In this document: one piece after another, positions 12,728 through 24,875 of the stretch
How positions within the stretch are numbered: the stretch's first letter is position 1
How the letters are laid out: each line of letters opens with the position of its first letter
From: Tubulanus polymorphus
Taxonomy: Eukaryota; Nemertea; Palaeonemertea; Tubulaniformes; Tubulanidae
NCBI RefSeq assembly: GCF_964204645.1
Contig: NC_134025.1
Coordinates: 20,924,001 to 20,988,000 of the forward strand
Reading direction: 5' to 3'
DNA length: 64,000 bases
Program-made: the position numbers and the translations under genes
The notes under the pieces: generated by a model
Database searches by the model: none
The model's input: only the letters and a program-made list of their open reading frames with translations
Told to the model about the DNA's origin: nothing

Positions 12728-15700
12728 ACCTTCGGACTTTTAACACGGGGAATATGACCAAATGGACAACATGATCTTGAACCCTTTAAGTTAAGTTATT
12801 TTCCAAATCTGAACTTATTGAATTAGGCGGCCAAAACAATGAACCCCACTCAGTCACTTGACGGTTCAGGCTGGACGGTTGATTGTTAGATTTTACTATC
12901 TACTTATATTGAAAATGTTCATCCACATAGCGATTGTTTACTGCAGGATGTCCATCTTGATAAAGTTAGAAAAAGGCCTCATTCCTCCAGTGTATACGGC
13001 CAGTCACTCCCATTTACCCACAGGGCCTGCATAACAGAAATTTATATGCAGGCGTAAAGTAATAGAGGCAGCGATGTATATCAAAATGATCACCGAAAAT
13101 CGTATCAGGCTGTGATAGATTTACGACAGGAAAAATGACCTTCCGGTGATTACTCATAAACAAGAGTCTGCGGTACAAAACACGACAGAGAACACGTTTT
13201 AATTAAGGTAATTCCGCGCACAATGCGCGACGCACGAACGTAGCACCTCTTCTAGTCTATTCGTGGCGTTTTAAACTTCAAAACGGAAACATTTTCGAAG
13301 ACGAAAATCAACGATGACGATTATGAAAACCTAATTAATCTTACGAAATATCTCCGTCTAGCGAACCCTAAATGGATTGCCTGTGGCTTAATGGCGATTT
13401 CCAGTAATTCTGTGTTGCGCCCCCGTTTCCGAGAATAGCATGCAAACGTTTTAAACGGAGATTTGTAAAAAAAAAGTCCGGAATTGGCGCAATGTCATTC
13501 TCCAGAAGAAACATCAAACAGCACAAAGGACGGATAAATTCAGAATAACTGGCAATGTTGTTATTACATTGCTCCATAAGGCCCCCAATGACGTTGAATA
13601 TATTCGATTTATAAGCTGTTGATTAAGAAAACGAAAAAAGAAAAAATTGTGGTGACTCATATTACAGAAGTCGCTGAGCGGCATAAGATATGATATCGTG
13701 GTGTGGGAGCTGGTTGTGGAAGTTGCCATTTCTTATTTTCGGGAAGAATTGACACACGCGTATATATATTTGAATCAAATATATGTATATGATATATTCA
13801 TTTTTAAAAAGTAGCGAGAAATTATGTTAGAATAATGATGGGAATTCGGGCAGTTCTATACCACATCTCAGAATCACCATAAGAAACAGATTTTAGAAAT
13901 TCTAAAAATGTGTCTGAAGCCTAGATGCTATCAGAAGAATTCAAATAATATATTTGAAATTTGTTGTCTAATTGTTGGATTTCTTGAATTTTCTAAGAAT
14001 TTGGGAACAGGATCTGAAATGTATTGTGCTCCTGTGTAAGCATCTTATCGGGAATAGATTTAAATGTTCCCGATTCTCTTATAAAAGTTGTATAAGTATC
14101 TTCATCATATTACCCGATAGTCTCCCGATAGTCATCCCCCGTCTGTCCCGCAGGAGGTATAAATAACGCCTTGATTAAATCTTGGACTCTAAAATGAATA
14201 GTCCATAATTAGACGAACACCATGGCACCAGACACTATCGTGATCAGACAGAATCGAAACCTATCATTTAGTGCGTGGTCTATCGTCAGGTGAAATACGC
14301 GATACCCGACAGTTTCACTGGTGATGAGTTACGCGTGGATTTAGCGTATGATTATGTCTTATCATAATTACTACAATTAAAAGTTGCGTTAAAAATGCCA
14401 ACTGTAAAATCAATGAAAGATTATCATACAAGTTTTACTTTGACGAAATAAATACAAATTATCGGCGTTAAAAATTTTCAGCTGGGCTCCAACTTCTTCT
14501 CAAAATCTCCCGAACAAATTTCATCAACGTGAACTCAGCCTCTATACGTGATTGATTAAGAAGTTTTTGACATGTTTCCGTCGAGGGGATGTCATTATTG
14601 AGAAAATGAAGTCCACGCGTACTCGAAATTAATTCTACTTCTTATCAAAGGGCTGGGTTTCGTGAGGGCGTTCATGCTTCATCGAACGTTTCAGTTCCCA
14701 GGGCCGTATGTAGCATTTTCATTTAGCGTTTTTGGAGGGTAACCACCCCCCCCCCCCGCTAAGTACAGCCCTAGTTTCCATTGTCGTTCAAATTGAAAAA
14801 TAAGACTAAATACAAGATAAAATGTAAAAATTCATTTTAGCTCTTTAATTTCCTGCTATAATGAATCCTTGAATTTTGGTCCAAATTTAGTAATTTCCAG
14901 GTTGGATGTTATATAAATCATGTGTTTAGTTTAGTAGACTTTATTTACTTTCCAACTGCAAGTAACAGTGTAACCCTAGTAGGTCTTAAGATACGGCCAG
15001 GGCCTTTTCATTGGTTGGACTCACAACCTGACTAAGTAAGCAGAGCTTAGTTCATTTTTGACAGCCAACGCCAGAGGTAGTTTCGAACCAGGAACCTCTT
15101 CATGGTGTCACGAGATATTTTAACAAACAGCTAAACTGTTATCTGAGTTGACTGGATTCGACTTTAACGGAGTCTCCTGCGTTATTATATATTTAGTATC
15201 AACGGAATTAAGTCCGGTGGAAAGAATCGTCACACGTGCTTTCGTCGAAATACCTTTAAAACTAAAACTTTACGGTAAAACGAAACGTCGGTTAGAAAAA
15301 GTTTTCGTACGTAACGTTCATCCGTTTAAAATCGTTTATTTTTTGTTTAAAAACCGTTAAAATCTGCAAAGTTCATCGAATCAATTTTGATTTAAACCCG
15401 AGTCGTAAAAACGAGCTGATTTTATCATTATGGCTTCATTAATCAGGCGAACATTTTAATGCGCGTATACTTCCGTCCGATTTTGCATTGGATGAATCGT
15501 TTGATGGGTTTACCATGGAGGAGAAACTGAAAAAGGCAGCTCTAACAGGCTGATAAACAATCTACCGCGCGACCATAAATCACTGCGAATTAGTTTAATG
15601 CATGTTGGTAGATAAATGGATTAGAAATTTGACCAAATGTAACGATCATTTTTAAATGGAAAGTTTCCTCCGCGCGGCCAATTACGGGTATCCGAATCAT

Positions 15701-16434
15701 AACCGAGACGCGGAAACAAATTTCAATTACACATACATCGACCGGTATACCAGAATTATTTCAAACACGAGTGTGCTATGTTTATACATAAAAAAAGAAG
15801 TACCCAGCGATTATATGAAAATCGAACTTACCGCTAACGGGCGAACGAGAAAGAGAGCAACAAGCAACTTCCGTCTGCTATGGTGACTACCGAACTCTGT
15901 AGCACATCAACCAATAAGCTGAACTTCAGAATCGACGGGCGATATATGATTATGCAGACGTTGCGCGCGTTGCTCGAGTTTATAAAGGTGAACGAAGTTC
16001 TAGGACCGACTACGCTCGTGTCGTGACGAATTTGCTACTTGCGTATGGCTAACCGGTTTCAATCAGCTCACGTCGGCGCGGCAAACTCGGCAAATCAAAC
16101 GAAAGACGGCAGGAGTGGTCGCGCTTTTAAACATCTGATAGAATGCAGAAATAAACTCTTATCAGCCCGAGATGTCATGTAATGAATAGACCTGTTTCAT
16201 TATTGATTAAATGTTTTTTTTATTTCTAGAAAGTATGAAGCCTGCGCTGTTCTTATGATTTCCGTGTAGAAAGATGTCGACAAGTTTTAATTCGTTCATC
16301 GACTGGAGGTATTTTGTCCTAATCGAAAGAAAATGTGGTGTTTTTTACGCAGTTATTTCTTTAAAACAAACGGTATCATAACTAGATACCGGCAAAGCTA
16401 CAGTGGCAAGCGAGGATCCAGCGATCATCTACCA
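12728..16434. other. Intergenic, no supported gene
   Basis: I see no gene. Open frames are short and lack recognisable domains. A 13-base C run sits near 14746 inside sequence resembling an eroded GGCGGATC-type element end. A B-box-like stretch (ggttcctggttcgaaac, minus strand near 15090) has no convincing partner A box or cloverleaf, so no tRNA is called. Confidence 0.5.
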
Positions 16435-16545
16435 GGGTCCAGTTCCACAGCTCTGAGTTAAGATTTGACCTTAGAGTTAACTCATTGAAAATGAACTAAC
16501 TTTAACTCAGAGTTAAGTCTTACTCACAACTGTGGAACTGGGCCC
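16435..16545. mobile_element. Short foldback element, GGATCCAGTTCCACAG family
   Basis: This copy, about 111 bp like the one at 1312, begins gggtccagttccacag and ends ctgtggaactgggccc. The arms continue with gagttaagatttgacc against agagttaagtcttactcac. Complementarity covers most of the length, so RNA or single-stranded DNA from it would form a long hairpin. Confidence 0.7.
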
Positions 16546-17381
16546 AGGATCGCTAGTAGCACTGGATTACCGCGCTTCAATTTCCTTCTGCATTTCGATC
16601 AAATTCGAATCTTTTTTTCTCATTTGTAAATCAATGTTTGGTGAAATCTATATTAGAATACACTGAGTATCTATCCGCCGACTTGTTTGATAATTTTCGG
16701 ATTTGGCAGCCTGATTTTCGCTACGAATAAATAACCCAGTGTTTAGTTGCGGCATCTCCAGATTCTGGCAAACGCCGGTTTCCCATTTCAATGGTGTCGC
16801 TGTATCTGAATGATATGAGATTTCGTATTTACAAAGTAGATAATCAGAAATGTGGGCCTGATTTCTATGTGACGTGTGTTGAAGCCAAAGATTTAATATA
16901 TGATTAAATTATAAACCTTGCAAATATATCTTCCATTTTGTAATTCTAAATGCAAAATAAATCCATTCATTCTTAGATTCAAAATAATCGTTGTTGATAC
17001 TGTTGTTATTATCTATCATATACTAGCTCGGATACTCTTCTCTCATAATCTAACAGTAGATTCGGGTCTGATTCTTTTTCATCGAGCGCATGTTCCACAA
17101 CGTTGCGTATTTTTCTATTTCAATATCAACTCTCGTCCGCGGGAGGTTAAAATGTCGCTATACACCGCTGAAGACAACTATCCTTATAAACACGAGACTT
17201 TCAGCACGTATCGCTGAAGGATGACGTTTGAAGTCGAAACGCTACGTGCGGCGGGGAGCACGGCTCGTCCGCGTGGCCGTAAACAACGTGAACAGGAGTC
17301 GCAAGCATTGCAATAACGTTGATCGATAGACATGGTCCAACTTATTCGGTCGTATACTAGCCCCTGTATGACCGGGCCCTC

Positions 17382-18059
17382 GACGTATCGGCCCCACTCC
17401 GCGCGGTGGCGCCACCCCGCGGGATTTACGCGAAGCAGCAGAACACAAACACGGCCACTCTCTCAATTTTCAATGATAGAAATCGTGTGTGCATTTCAAT
17501 TATTTCGCTGTTAGGGTTTTAAGGCACAATATAAGTTGATGATGTGATATATGGGGATGTTAATTAATGATAATTCCGCAGTGAAGCTAGTCACGAACGG
17601 TGCCGATTGAGTGTATAGCTGCCAAAAACACTGAAATGTGCGTAGTTGCGTAACTATTTGCAGTGAATTGCAGACGAAACATGAAGCCTTAACGGCCGTT
17701 TAAAAAAAATTATACCAATCGCAATTGTAAAATAAAAATGAGATAGAACCTAAGTTAAAATTCTGGCCATTTCTAAAACGTTATTAATTATTATTACTAA
17801 TTTTTAGTCAGTGCGGAACGTTTAGTTTTCCAATAATAATGAGGGGTGGTAGGTAGTCATGCAATTCAAGTCATCATTTATTACACGTTACTACCGTGTT
17901 GTTGAAAATCTCGCGAGTCCTGGACCAAACCCCAATGAACAATGTGATCTGTGTGCTGGTCACAAATGCACACAGATCACACTACACTACCCATTACACA
18001 CTCCAGTACCCACAGCTTTCATATATCCATCCAAATATTTAGTGGCTTTCTCCCTGGAT
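17382..18059 (+). repeat. 678-bp dispersed repeat, copy A
   Basis: The segment from gacgtatcggccccactcc to ggctttctccctggat is repeated, reverse-complemented and highly similar, at 29026-29703. Both copies measure 678 bp and differ by scattered substitutions, with sequence similarity stopping sharply at both ends. Each contains a 14-bp stem hairpin (17943-17981, tgtgatctgtgtgc with its complement). A short open frame of about 69 codons is shared but matches no family I know. There is no obvious TG..CA terminus, so a solo LTR is possible but unproven. An unclassified mobile element is the safe call. Confidence 0.75.
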
Positions 18060-19497
18060 ATAATATGATGATTTTACCGTTTGATAAAGGTTACTTCGCT
18101 CCTTAGGGTCGTTTTGGACTTCATTATTAATGGATTAACGTTTGAAAGTACTAGCCATATCGCCACCGGTCCCGCAGCTAGTCACACGTGTAAATCACGT
18201 ATCTAGTCCCCAAAATTCGAGTTCCTAACTCGCCAATCTCCTCAATTCGCCAAACAAATTTCATCCTACAAAATGACGAATTTCGTCAATTCATCCGCTT
18301 GTCATATGGCACTGAATCTCACGAACCTTGTACAATGTCCACTTTTGGAATGTCAAAAAAAAGAATTTACTTTTCCCGGGCTCGAGTATATTTTTGATAA
18401 CCTATGTCTAACAGCGCTAGCAAGGACACAGTCGAAACGTTATACGTACACTAGTGGGGTCAAGCGTAACAGGGAAACTCTCTTTTTATTTAAAGGAATT
18501 GTTGCAAATCACCTTGATAGCGGATATTCAGACTACATAAGCAATGTTTTGGGATGAACAGCCACTGAAAAAAAAACAACAAAAGAAGTTACGAGGTTAC
18601 AAGGTTCATACATATATAAAGTGTAAAGGCATGGATAAGTAAGATGTGTTCTGATAAGATTGTGGAAATGAATCCACAGTTCTCTAAAGCCAGGGGCCAT
18701 CAAGAAGCGTATTTATTTTCAAGATAGAGATATGATCGAGTTTTGCCTTTGTATTTGGCTGTTTATACACGCAGCGCGCGCGTCTTCTTCGAGACACCAT
18801 ATTTACAGTACAGTTCCCAAAGATAATATGCCCCTACCCAGATACCGATTCGTATAAACAGCGAATAGCAATGAAATTTACGGTTCGCATGATGTAACTA
18901 GTCCCCGGAGAAGTTCTGGTGTAATCGATAGATACTTATCCGAACTTCCTTGCGAGGATTTCACTGTTGAGTAATTGTTGTAGTTTTTTTTAGAAAACGT
19001 TTAGGAAACGGTCGACTACTAAATCATAAGGACTTCCTCTTGGTCGAATTCGATTTGAATTCAAAGGATCTATTCCATGAACTGATATGATGGTTTATCT
19101 TGGAACTTGGAAGTGGGATTGTCAAAGATTGATTCGACTAACGCTTAACACGTCGAATCTTTGAACGGTTACGCTATCCGTTCTTGACCCGTATTTCTCT
19201 GGAAAGAACCAATTAAGATTTAGAACGGACCAAATCTACGCTGTGCGTTCACACGCGTTATTATAAATCAACTTGTCTTGTTAGTTCAGCTAGACGCAAC
19301 ACTGGGACTGACATTCAATTAAAGGAAAGTCTCTATTCGCATTCAAAGAAGTGGTTCATTCTGAAATCTAGAACGGACCCGGACCGGATATAAATCGATT
19401 TATTCTAAAATGGAAAAGACCAATTCATAGCGAGCTTTTCGCTAGTGGTCCGTTCGATTAATTCGAATGGACAAAATTTGGCATATTCTATAAGTCT
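18060..19497. other. Intergenic, no supported gene
   Basis: I see no gene. Near 18660-18700 the sequence ccacagttctctaaagccag next to gggcc resembles one end of the GTTCCACAG foldback family. The remainder is AT-rich with short open frames only. Confidence 0.5.
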
Positions 19498-20045
19498 CTA
19501 GGAAAAAAGCCACCGGAAGAAATACCACCGGAAAAAAATGCCTCCAGTAAAAATCCCAGGGAAAATGGCAGTAGGAAAAAAATCCACAAATGTTTTTTTC
19601 AACAGCTTAAGCAAAGGGTGATAATGAAATGCTACAGTTTATTTTCACACTTCTATCCAGATCCAAATTATAAGTAACTGATTTTATTGAAACTAAGGGT
19701 AGAGTTATCATTTTACATATGAAAGAACAAACATACGAAACAACCTAAAAATAGTTACAAACTGAACGGATCAAAGAAAGGCAAACTACTGAGAGGGAAG
19801 CTCAAACACAATAGTGGTACTGGAACATAAGTTTGAAACTTAAAGTTTGAAAGACATCATTAATAAGATGATCTATAATTTTTGCAGTTTAATTCATGGA
19901 TTAAAATAACTTTACTTTTTTCCTGGTGGCATGTTTCCTGCTTTGCAAAAAGTGGAATTTTTACCGGTGGCATTTTATCCTATGCTGCAAAATTTGTTGA
20001 CATTATTTTCGGTGGCGTTTCTTCCCATTATTTCCGTATACAGTT
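19498..20045. mobile_element. Foldback element with repeated GCCACCGGAAAAAA units in its arms
   Basis: The left arm (19498-19595) is built from degenerate tandem units such as gccaccggaagaaat, accaccggaaaaaaatgcc and cagtaggaaaaaaatcc. The right arm (about 19915-20045) holds the same units reversed, for example ttcctggtggcatg, ttaccggtggcattt and ttcggtggcgtttcttcc. The roughly 320-bp centre is unrelated. Terminal arms made of short tandem repeats are the signature of Foldback-type elements. Confidence 0.65.
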
Positions 20046-22326
20046 CTATAAGTTACGCTGGCGGTTTTAGTGAGTTTGTATTGAGTGATCTTCCGACCGA
20101 CTCCATAGCTGATATTTTCATCTAAATCAGTCCAAAATACGACCTATCTAAGACTATCTCGGTTCCAATGAAAAATATTTAAGATGAGTCTTTTGATTTC
20201 AATGTAAAAGCTGCATGAAGATGAGTTCAGGAATCCGATATCTTAGTTACAGCATTCGGAGCCATCCCTTTCTTGTGGTTGGCGACATAGGCGTATTAGG
20301 TGCCGATGCCATGGGGTCTATTTCAAATTGATGGTAACGTTTAACGCAATATAGAGATCCCATGAGGAATATTACCACGAGGCCTTTTTGCGAGGTTCCG
20401 GGTTTGGGTGGGATATCGTGTAGCATGGGCATGTAGCATTTCATAAGTGAGTACTATACATTTATATATTGGTACATGTAGCAAATATTTTATGGTGATT
20501 ATGTCCAAAACACACAAAAAATATTATATATAAAACTTGTAGAAAGAAAAATAATATTCTATGACCACGATCTCCGAACGTTATACACGTCTCAAAGAGC
20601 CGCCATTGCACGGAAATATGTCTTCCATGCTACGGCCTGTCATGATCCAGTCTTTTGTAATATATGGACACCCGATCAGCAATAGCGTTTGCACTGTACT
20701 TTCGTGTATTCCAGCAAAATTACATTTGGAGATATGCCATCGTTGAGGGGGTTAATTCGGTCTCAATCGTTGAATATGACTAAGAATCTCTGGTCAAAAT
20801 TATCGATAAGTTAAAAGCAGATGTTTGCAGCTGATGAGAAGATTTGAATATTGCCAATCTATGAACACGTATTACTCGTATATTCGCTGGTGATTCACTG
20901 TGATTTGTCACTTCAATCGGTTGTTCATGTTACGTACCAAGTGTGTATTTTCTAAATTGACTGAAATGTCAGAAAGTCCGAGTAATTCACGCCGATATTG
21001 ATGGAAAATCAAAACACCCGTAGTTCACGAGTCTTCATTTATTGCATTTCATGGGCACCTAAAACAACAGTATTTGTGTAGGGTGATTAAAGATTATTGA
21101 TGACGAGGATCGAATCATCGTATAAATGCTACGTGTCTGAGTTTTAGTTCATCCACCGCCAATGATGTGGCAGCACGCTACGGTTAAGAGTAACTTGACA
21201 CGAGTCGATATTCCTACTGTGGCATGCGATTGTGTTCCCAGTAGGCCTACGAACTGATAAAAACATGTTTGTTTCGAAATTCGAGTTCTTTTTTTCTAAT
21301 AGCTTAATAATCATAAAATTACTTAATAATAAACACTGGCGTGCATTTTGCGTGCGCCTAAAACTCAGACTTGAATCGGTCGAATGAGCATCAATGTCGA
21401 CGTGCGTTTTTTCGTGAATCATGCGCGTTTTGTACTGAATTCCTTGTTCATTGTCGAATTGTGTCAAATGATCTATTTATCTGTTATCGCAAAAGCCAAG
21501 TAATCTGAGATTCGATTCTTATTTCTGAGATTATTGGCCAATTATTGTAAAAATAAAATCGTCAGACAAAAGTCAATCATTTGCTCTAACCTGAAAATGA
21601 TTTCTTAGTGAATTTAGATGAATCTCCCAGCTACATGTGACCTATACAAGACCGAACATTATTGTTTGATATCGTTCCACTTTTCAACGATGTGTTAAGT
21701 TTTTGTATTGTATGCATAATATATAGGTATTAAGCCTCCGCGTCTACTGCACCTAGAAAGACAACTGTAAGACCTCTTCCACAACGTTTGCTATGAATTC
21801 AAAACTAAAAAAAACGGACAAATGTGAATTTTTTTATCGTTCCTCTAGCCATTCGAAAAAATTTTAAGTGTGGTCGAATCAGCTACCATAAAGAACAGCT
21901 TTCAGTCAAGACGTGTTACTGTAATTGATACACCATGATAAAAGTTTATTGTAAATCAGTGAGATATTTGTCAAATTTTTCTGCATCACGGTTTCCCTTG
22001 CTTTAGTGACACAAACCACTGAAATGTGGAGGGGATTGTTCCTTCATAGCTCCTAGACACAGCTGCTGGTTCATACACGAAGGGCTGGTGCGGCATCCTC
22101 CTATATACAGCGTCAGGGTCATATCTCAAATTCATAGTATTTGTATTAATGGGTTAGAACCTATAGGATATCCCATTCCAACCTGTATGTAGCATCAAGA
22201 CCACTAGTGCAAGCACAATGAGGGGTTATCAGTTAATGATCAATATTTCTATAGACCACGTGAGTTAATGTTTTATGATTAAATAGAATAAGTATTTACA
22301 TATCATCTCAACCTCATACCGGCAAT
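20046..22326. other. Intergenic; one weak small membrane-protein frame
   Basis: No gene is supported. A minus-strand 65-codon frame at 20247-20444 starts with ATG and contains one possible membrane segment (GLVVIFLMGSLYC), but I recognise no family and see no codon or splice support. Other frames are shorter or have no notable features. Confidence 0.4.
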
Positions 22327-23412
22327 TCATCTCAAACCTAATTTAGAACGGCAAGTTTTACTTAAGATGTCAACGGACGACTTTCTGAATTTGTCATTCG
22401 TCACACAGTACATAATAAAATTTACCGAAGAATCGACGATAGAAAATGCAAAAGTGATTTGTCTAAAACCAACGGGAAGCATAAACCAGATGTGACTCAT
22501 GTCTCTCAAACGGTCGACAAAACCGAAACCTTCGCAAATAATAAACAATAAAACAACTGATAAAACCATCCTTAAAACCTTTATTTCTCGTCTAGACGAT
22601 TCATCAGTTACACCGAGCTCTGAACGTCGATTAACCCGACGGTAAAACGTTACCGAAATAAGAATCGAATTGATAGAAACTAAAACGCACAGTGGAATCG
22701 ACACAGTAAGATACATGAATAAAAGCCTTTCCGAAAAGGAATAAATCCAGAATACGATGTCAATATCCTTGTAAAGGATCGGTTTCGCCCAACGGCGTCA
22801 TTTAATGTATGGCCAATGGTTTGGACAGTTCAGGAATTCAGGACGTTCATCTGGCAAAAACTGACCAAAATGTCCACAAAAACTGAGCAATGAAATAAAC
22901 AACATCGCATATTTAGAGATTAATTTTTTAGGAATTTTGCGAGATCTAATTGGAAACAATACGACGATTAACCACTCTAGACTGAGCAGTACCGTGCACC
23001 AGTTACGTGTCATCTGAAACATATAGAAAAACGGCAGAGAAATTGAAATAAAAATCCAACCGAAATGCCATTCGTTGTGGCGAAACACAATATCACCCAA
23101 AACGGCGTAAATGTACGCAGTTCTCAGCGGATAAAGAATGAATGTAGCGATCATGAACAAAAGATCGTTTAAAGCGAGAATTTTGATGAGAAAATAAACA
23201 TCAGATTGAAATTGTTTTAGAACAAACAGCGTGTCACTGAATGCGTTGAATGTTATGCCCAGTACTGACGCAGGCAGATAACATCCCAAATAAATTAAAA
23301 CACTGAATTTTAACTTTAATTTCACCGGACGAGTTTGAAATATCTGACACCAGTTGAGCTGCAATGCTTGGCCATTCCTTGTTGTACTGATGTTGGAAAT
23401 GTTAGGAAACAT
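22327..23412 (-). pseudogene. Rhodopsin-class GPCR, FMRFamide-receptor-like, interrupted by one in-frame TGA
   Basis: This intronless seven-transmembrane receptor starts at ATG 23412. The first 204 codons cover TM1 to TM4. Codon 205 is TGA (22798-22800). The same frame then continues without shift for 27 codons and the remaining 129 (TM5 to TM7 and tail) to 22327. Family marks are ALNDLL in TM2, RNWCTVLLSLEW at the end of TM3 and SSVNFIMYC in TM7 in place of NPxxY. The usual ER(Y) at the TM3 end reads E146-W147-L148. Its nearest kin are the FMRFamide-receptor-like peptide receptors expanded in lophotrochozoans. No GT-AG intron removes the stop neatly. A recent pseudogene, a null allele, or a read error are all possible. 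A degraded relative lies just upstream at 24.7 kb. Confidence 0.8.
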
Positions 23413-23732
23413 TTATCAGCAGTATGATATCTGTTTCAGACTTTTCTTTAGTTCTATTGTGTGAATCTGTTTGAATTATCTCATAGTGAAGAGTCCAGAC
23501 TTCATTATTTATAGAATTGTCTCCAGTTGTAGATATTTTCGCCGATTTAGTTTTTACGATGAGCAGTTTTTACCAAACGTGAAATTTTCCTGAAAGTTGC
23601 GCGGAATTATCCAAATTTACAATTAACATGAGGACAATTTCAGTGAGACATTTCCAAGAGAATGAGATGGAGTATGTATTGACGTTTCTCCTCAGGAGCG
23701 GGTGATGCCGCGGTCCAATCCACTCTATGCGA

Positions 23733-23794
<62 letters not shown>

Positions 23795-23845
23795 AGGGAG
23801 GGAGAGAGGGAGGGAGGGAGGGAGGGAGGGAGGGAGGGAGGGAGG

Positions 23846-23895
<50 letters not shown>

Positions 23896-24731
23896 GATTG
23901 TGTCCGGTGTCGACCAAACCCTAATTAGCGTTGCATCACTAACAGTATCTGCATCACGAATCTTTAAAGACGATTCATGTTTCATCATTATTTTGCAACC
24001 TGATTTTTGTTCTTTATAACGGGAATATAAGCCAGTTTATACCATTAATTGCACTTTGAGGTGTATTGCAATTAGCCAATGACAGCTAACTGAGCTCAGC
24101 GTTTAAAGCGTTCCTCAACATCAGAGTATTATCAGCCATCATCATTTAGAACTGACGACTGCGGGGACTCTGGAATTTCCTCACAGTGGACCCGACAACG
24201 CAGTGAATGGTAGCGGGTACTAACATTCCCACCTGACCGGTCACCAGTCACCACACTCAGCAGACAAACTAACACATTTTTCTAGTGCTAGACACTCTGG
24301 GTTTGTACTTGAAAGGCCTGAGTTTGGGTTTCGCCTCAGAGATGGTTAGGTTTACTGGTGTCCAAAATCTGATGTTTTGAAATCTGTCTAAATTGGCTTT
24401 CTTCTGCTCATTGGTCTAATATTTGTTGGAGTGGGCTGTGTTGGTTTGGATTTTGTCTCTATTTTTTACTGCCGGAAACGCTTAAGGTTGCGTTCTCTTT
24501 TGTATATTTCTATACCGTTTTTCATTCAGAATATTTCCTTTCTTGTGAAATAAACAGTAAAATTTTTTGAGATTTGGACTTTGTGAACGGGGATGATTAG
24601 TGTTAGCACTATGTACAATAGGTTCCGTGTTAGAAAACACCTGAAACGATGGATTTAATCTACAAAATTCATCAAATAACGCCTTGTATAATTCTAAGTG
24701 ATCTTATTCTGAAGCGGATCCACCTGGTAAT
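23413..24731. other. GPCR upstream region, no gene
   Basis: This lies 5' of the GPCR on the minus strand. Apart from the purine microsatellite at 23736-23891 I see no feature. Minus-strand open frames in this stretch are translations of that microsatellite, giving Ser-Leu or Pro-Ser runs. Confidence 0.5.
23736..23891. repeat. Compound (GA)n-(GGGA)n-(GA)n microsatellite
   Basis: About 50 bases of GA repeats, then about 64 bases of GGGA repeats with one GA interruption, then about 40 bases of GA repeats. The tract is pure purine on the plus strand. It lies about 325 bp upstream of the GPCR start codon. Long purine mirror repeats of this type can form triplex DNA. Confidence 0.95.
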
Positions 24732-24875
24732 CTAATAGTCTGGACAGTTCAGGAAAAGAAGTTCATATGGCAAAAACTGACCAAAATATCCATAAAAACG
24801 CAGCAATGAAATAAACCATATTGCGTATTTTACGATTAACTTAAATCGGCCAATCATTTTCATTCGGCATTCAAG
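24732..24875 (-). pseudogene. Degenerate fragment of a second FMRFamide-receptor-like GPCR
   Basis: The minus-strand translation KYAIWFISLLRFYGYFGQFL then PYE..FLNCP matches KYAMLFISLLSFCGHFGQFL then PDE..FLNCP in the GPCR at 22.3-23.4 kb. The DNA is alignable as well (caaaaactgaccaaaat is shared). Only the TM4 to extracellular-loop-2 part is recognisable. The frame ends at a TAG after NCPDY, and the flanking DNA shows no clear TM3 or TM5. This is a relic of a tandem duplication. Confidence 0.75.

Noticed and set aside
15060-15115. tRNA-like B box (ggttcctggttcgaaac, minus strand)
   Set aside because: No matching A box at the right spacing and no cloverleaf. At most a remote SINE relic.
17859-18068. 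69-codon frame MQFKSSFITRYYRVV.. shared with the minus strand at 29 kb
   Set aside because: It recurs only because it lies inside the 678-bp repeat. Ends, hairpin and divergence pattern do not suggest a protein.
20247-20444. 65-codon minus-strand frame with a possible membrane segment
   Set aside because: I tried to relate it to small mitochondrial membrane proteins and found no real match. Without transcript evidence it is not called as a gene.
21144-21467. 107-codon minus-strand frame
   Set aside because: No domain, no signal peptide and no good splice sites. Chance open frame in AT-rich DNA.
22798-22800. Selenocysteine reading of the GPCR TGA
   Set aside because: No family precedent at this position and I saw no convincing SECIS-like structure downstream. 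A nonsense change is simpler.
23570-23988. Ser-Leu, Pro-Ser and Arg-Glu rich frames
   Set aside because: All are translations of the GA/GGGA microsatellite.
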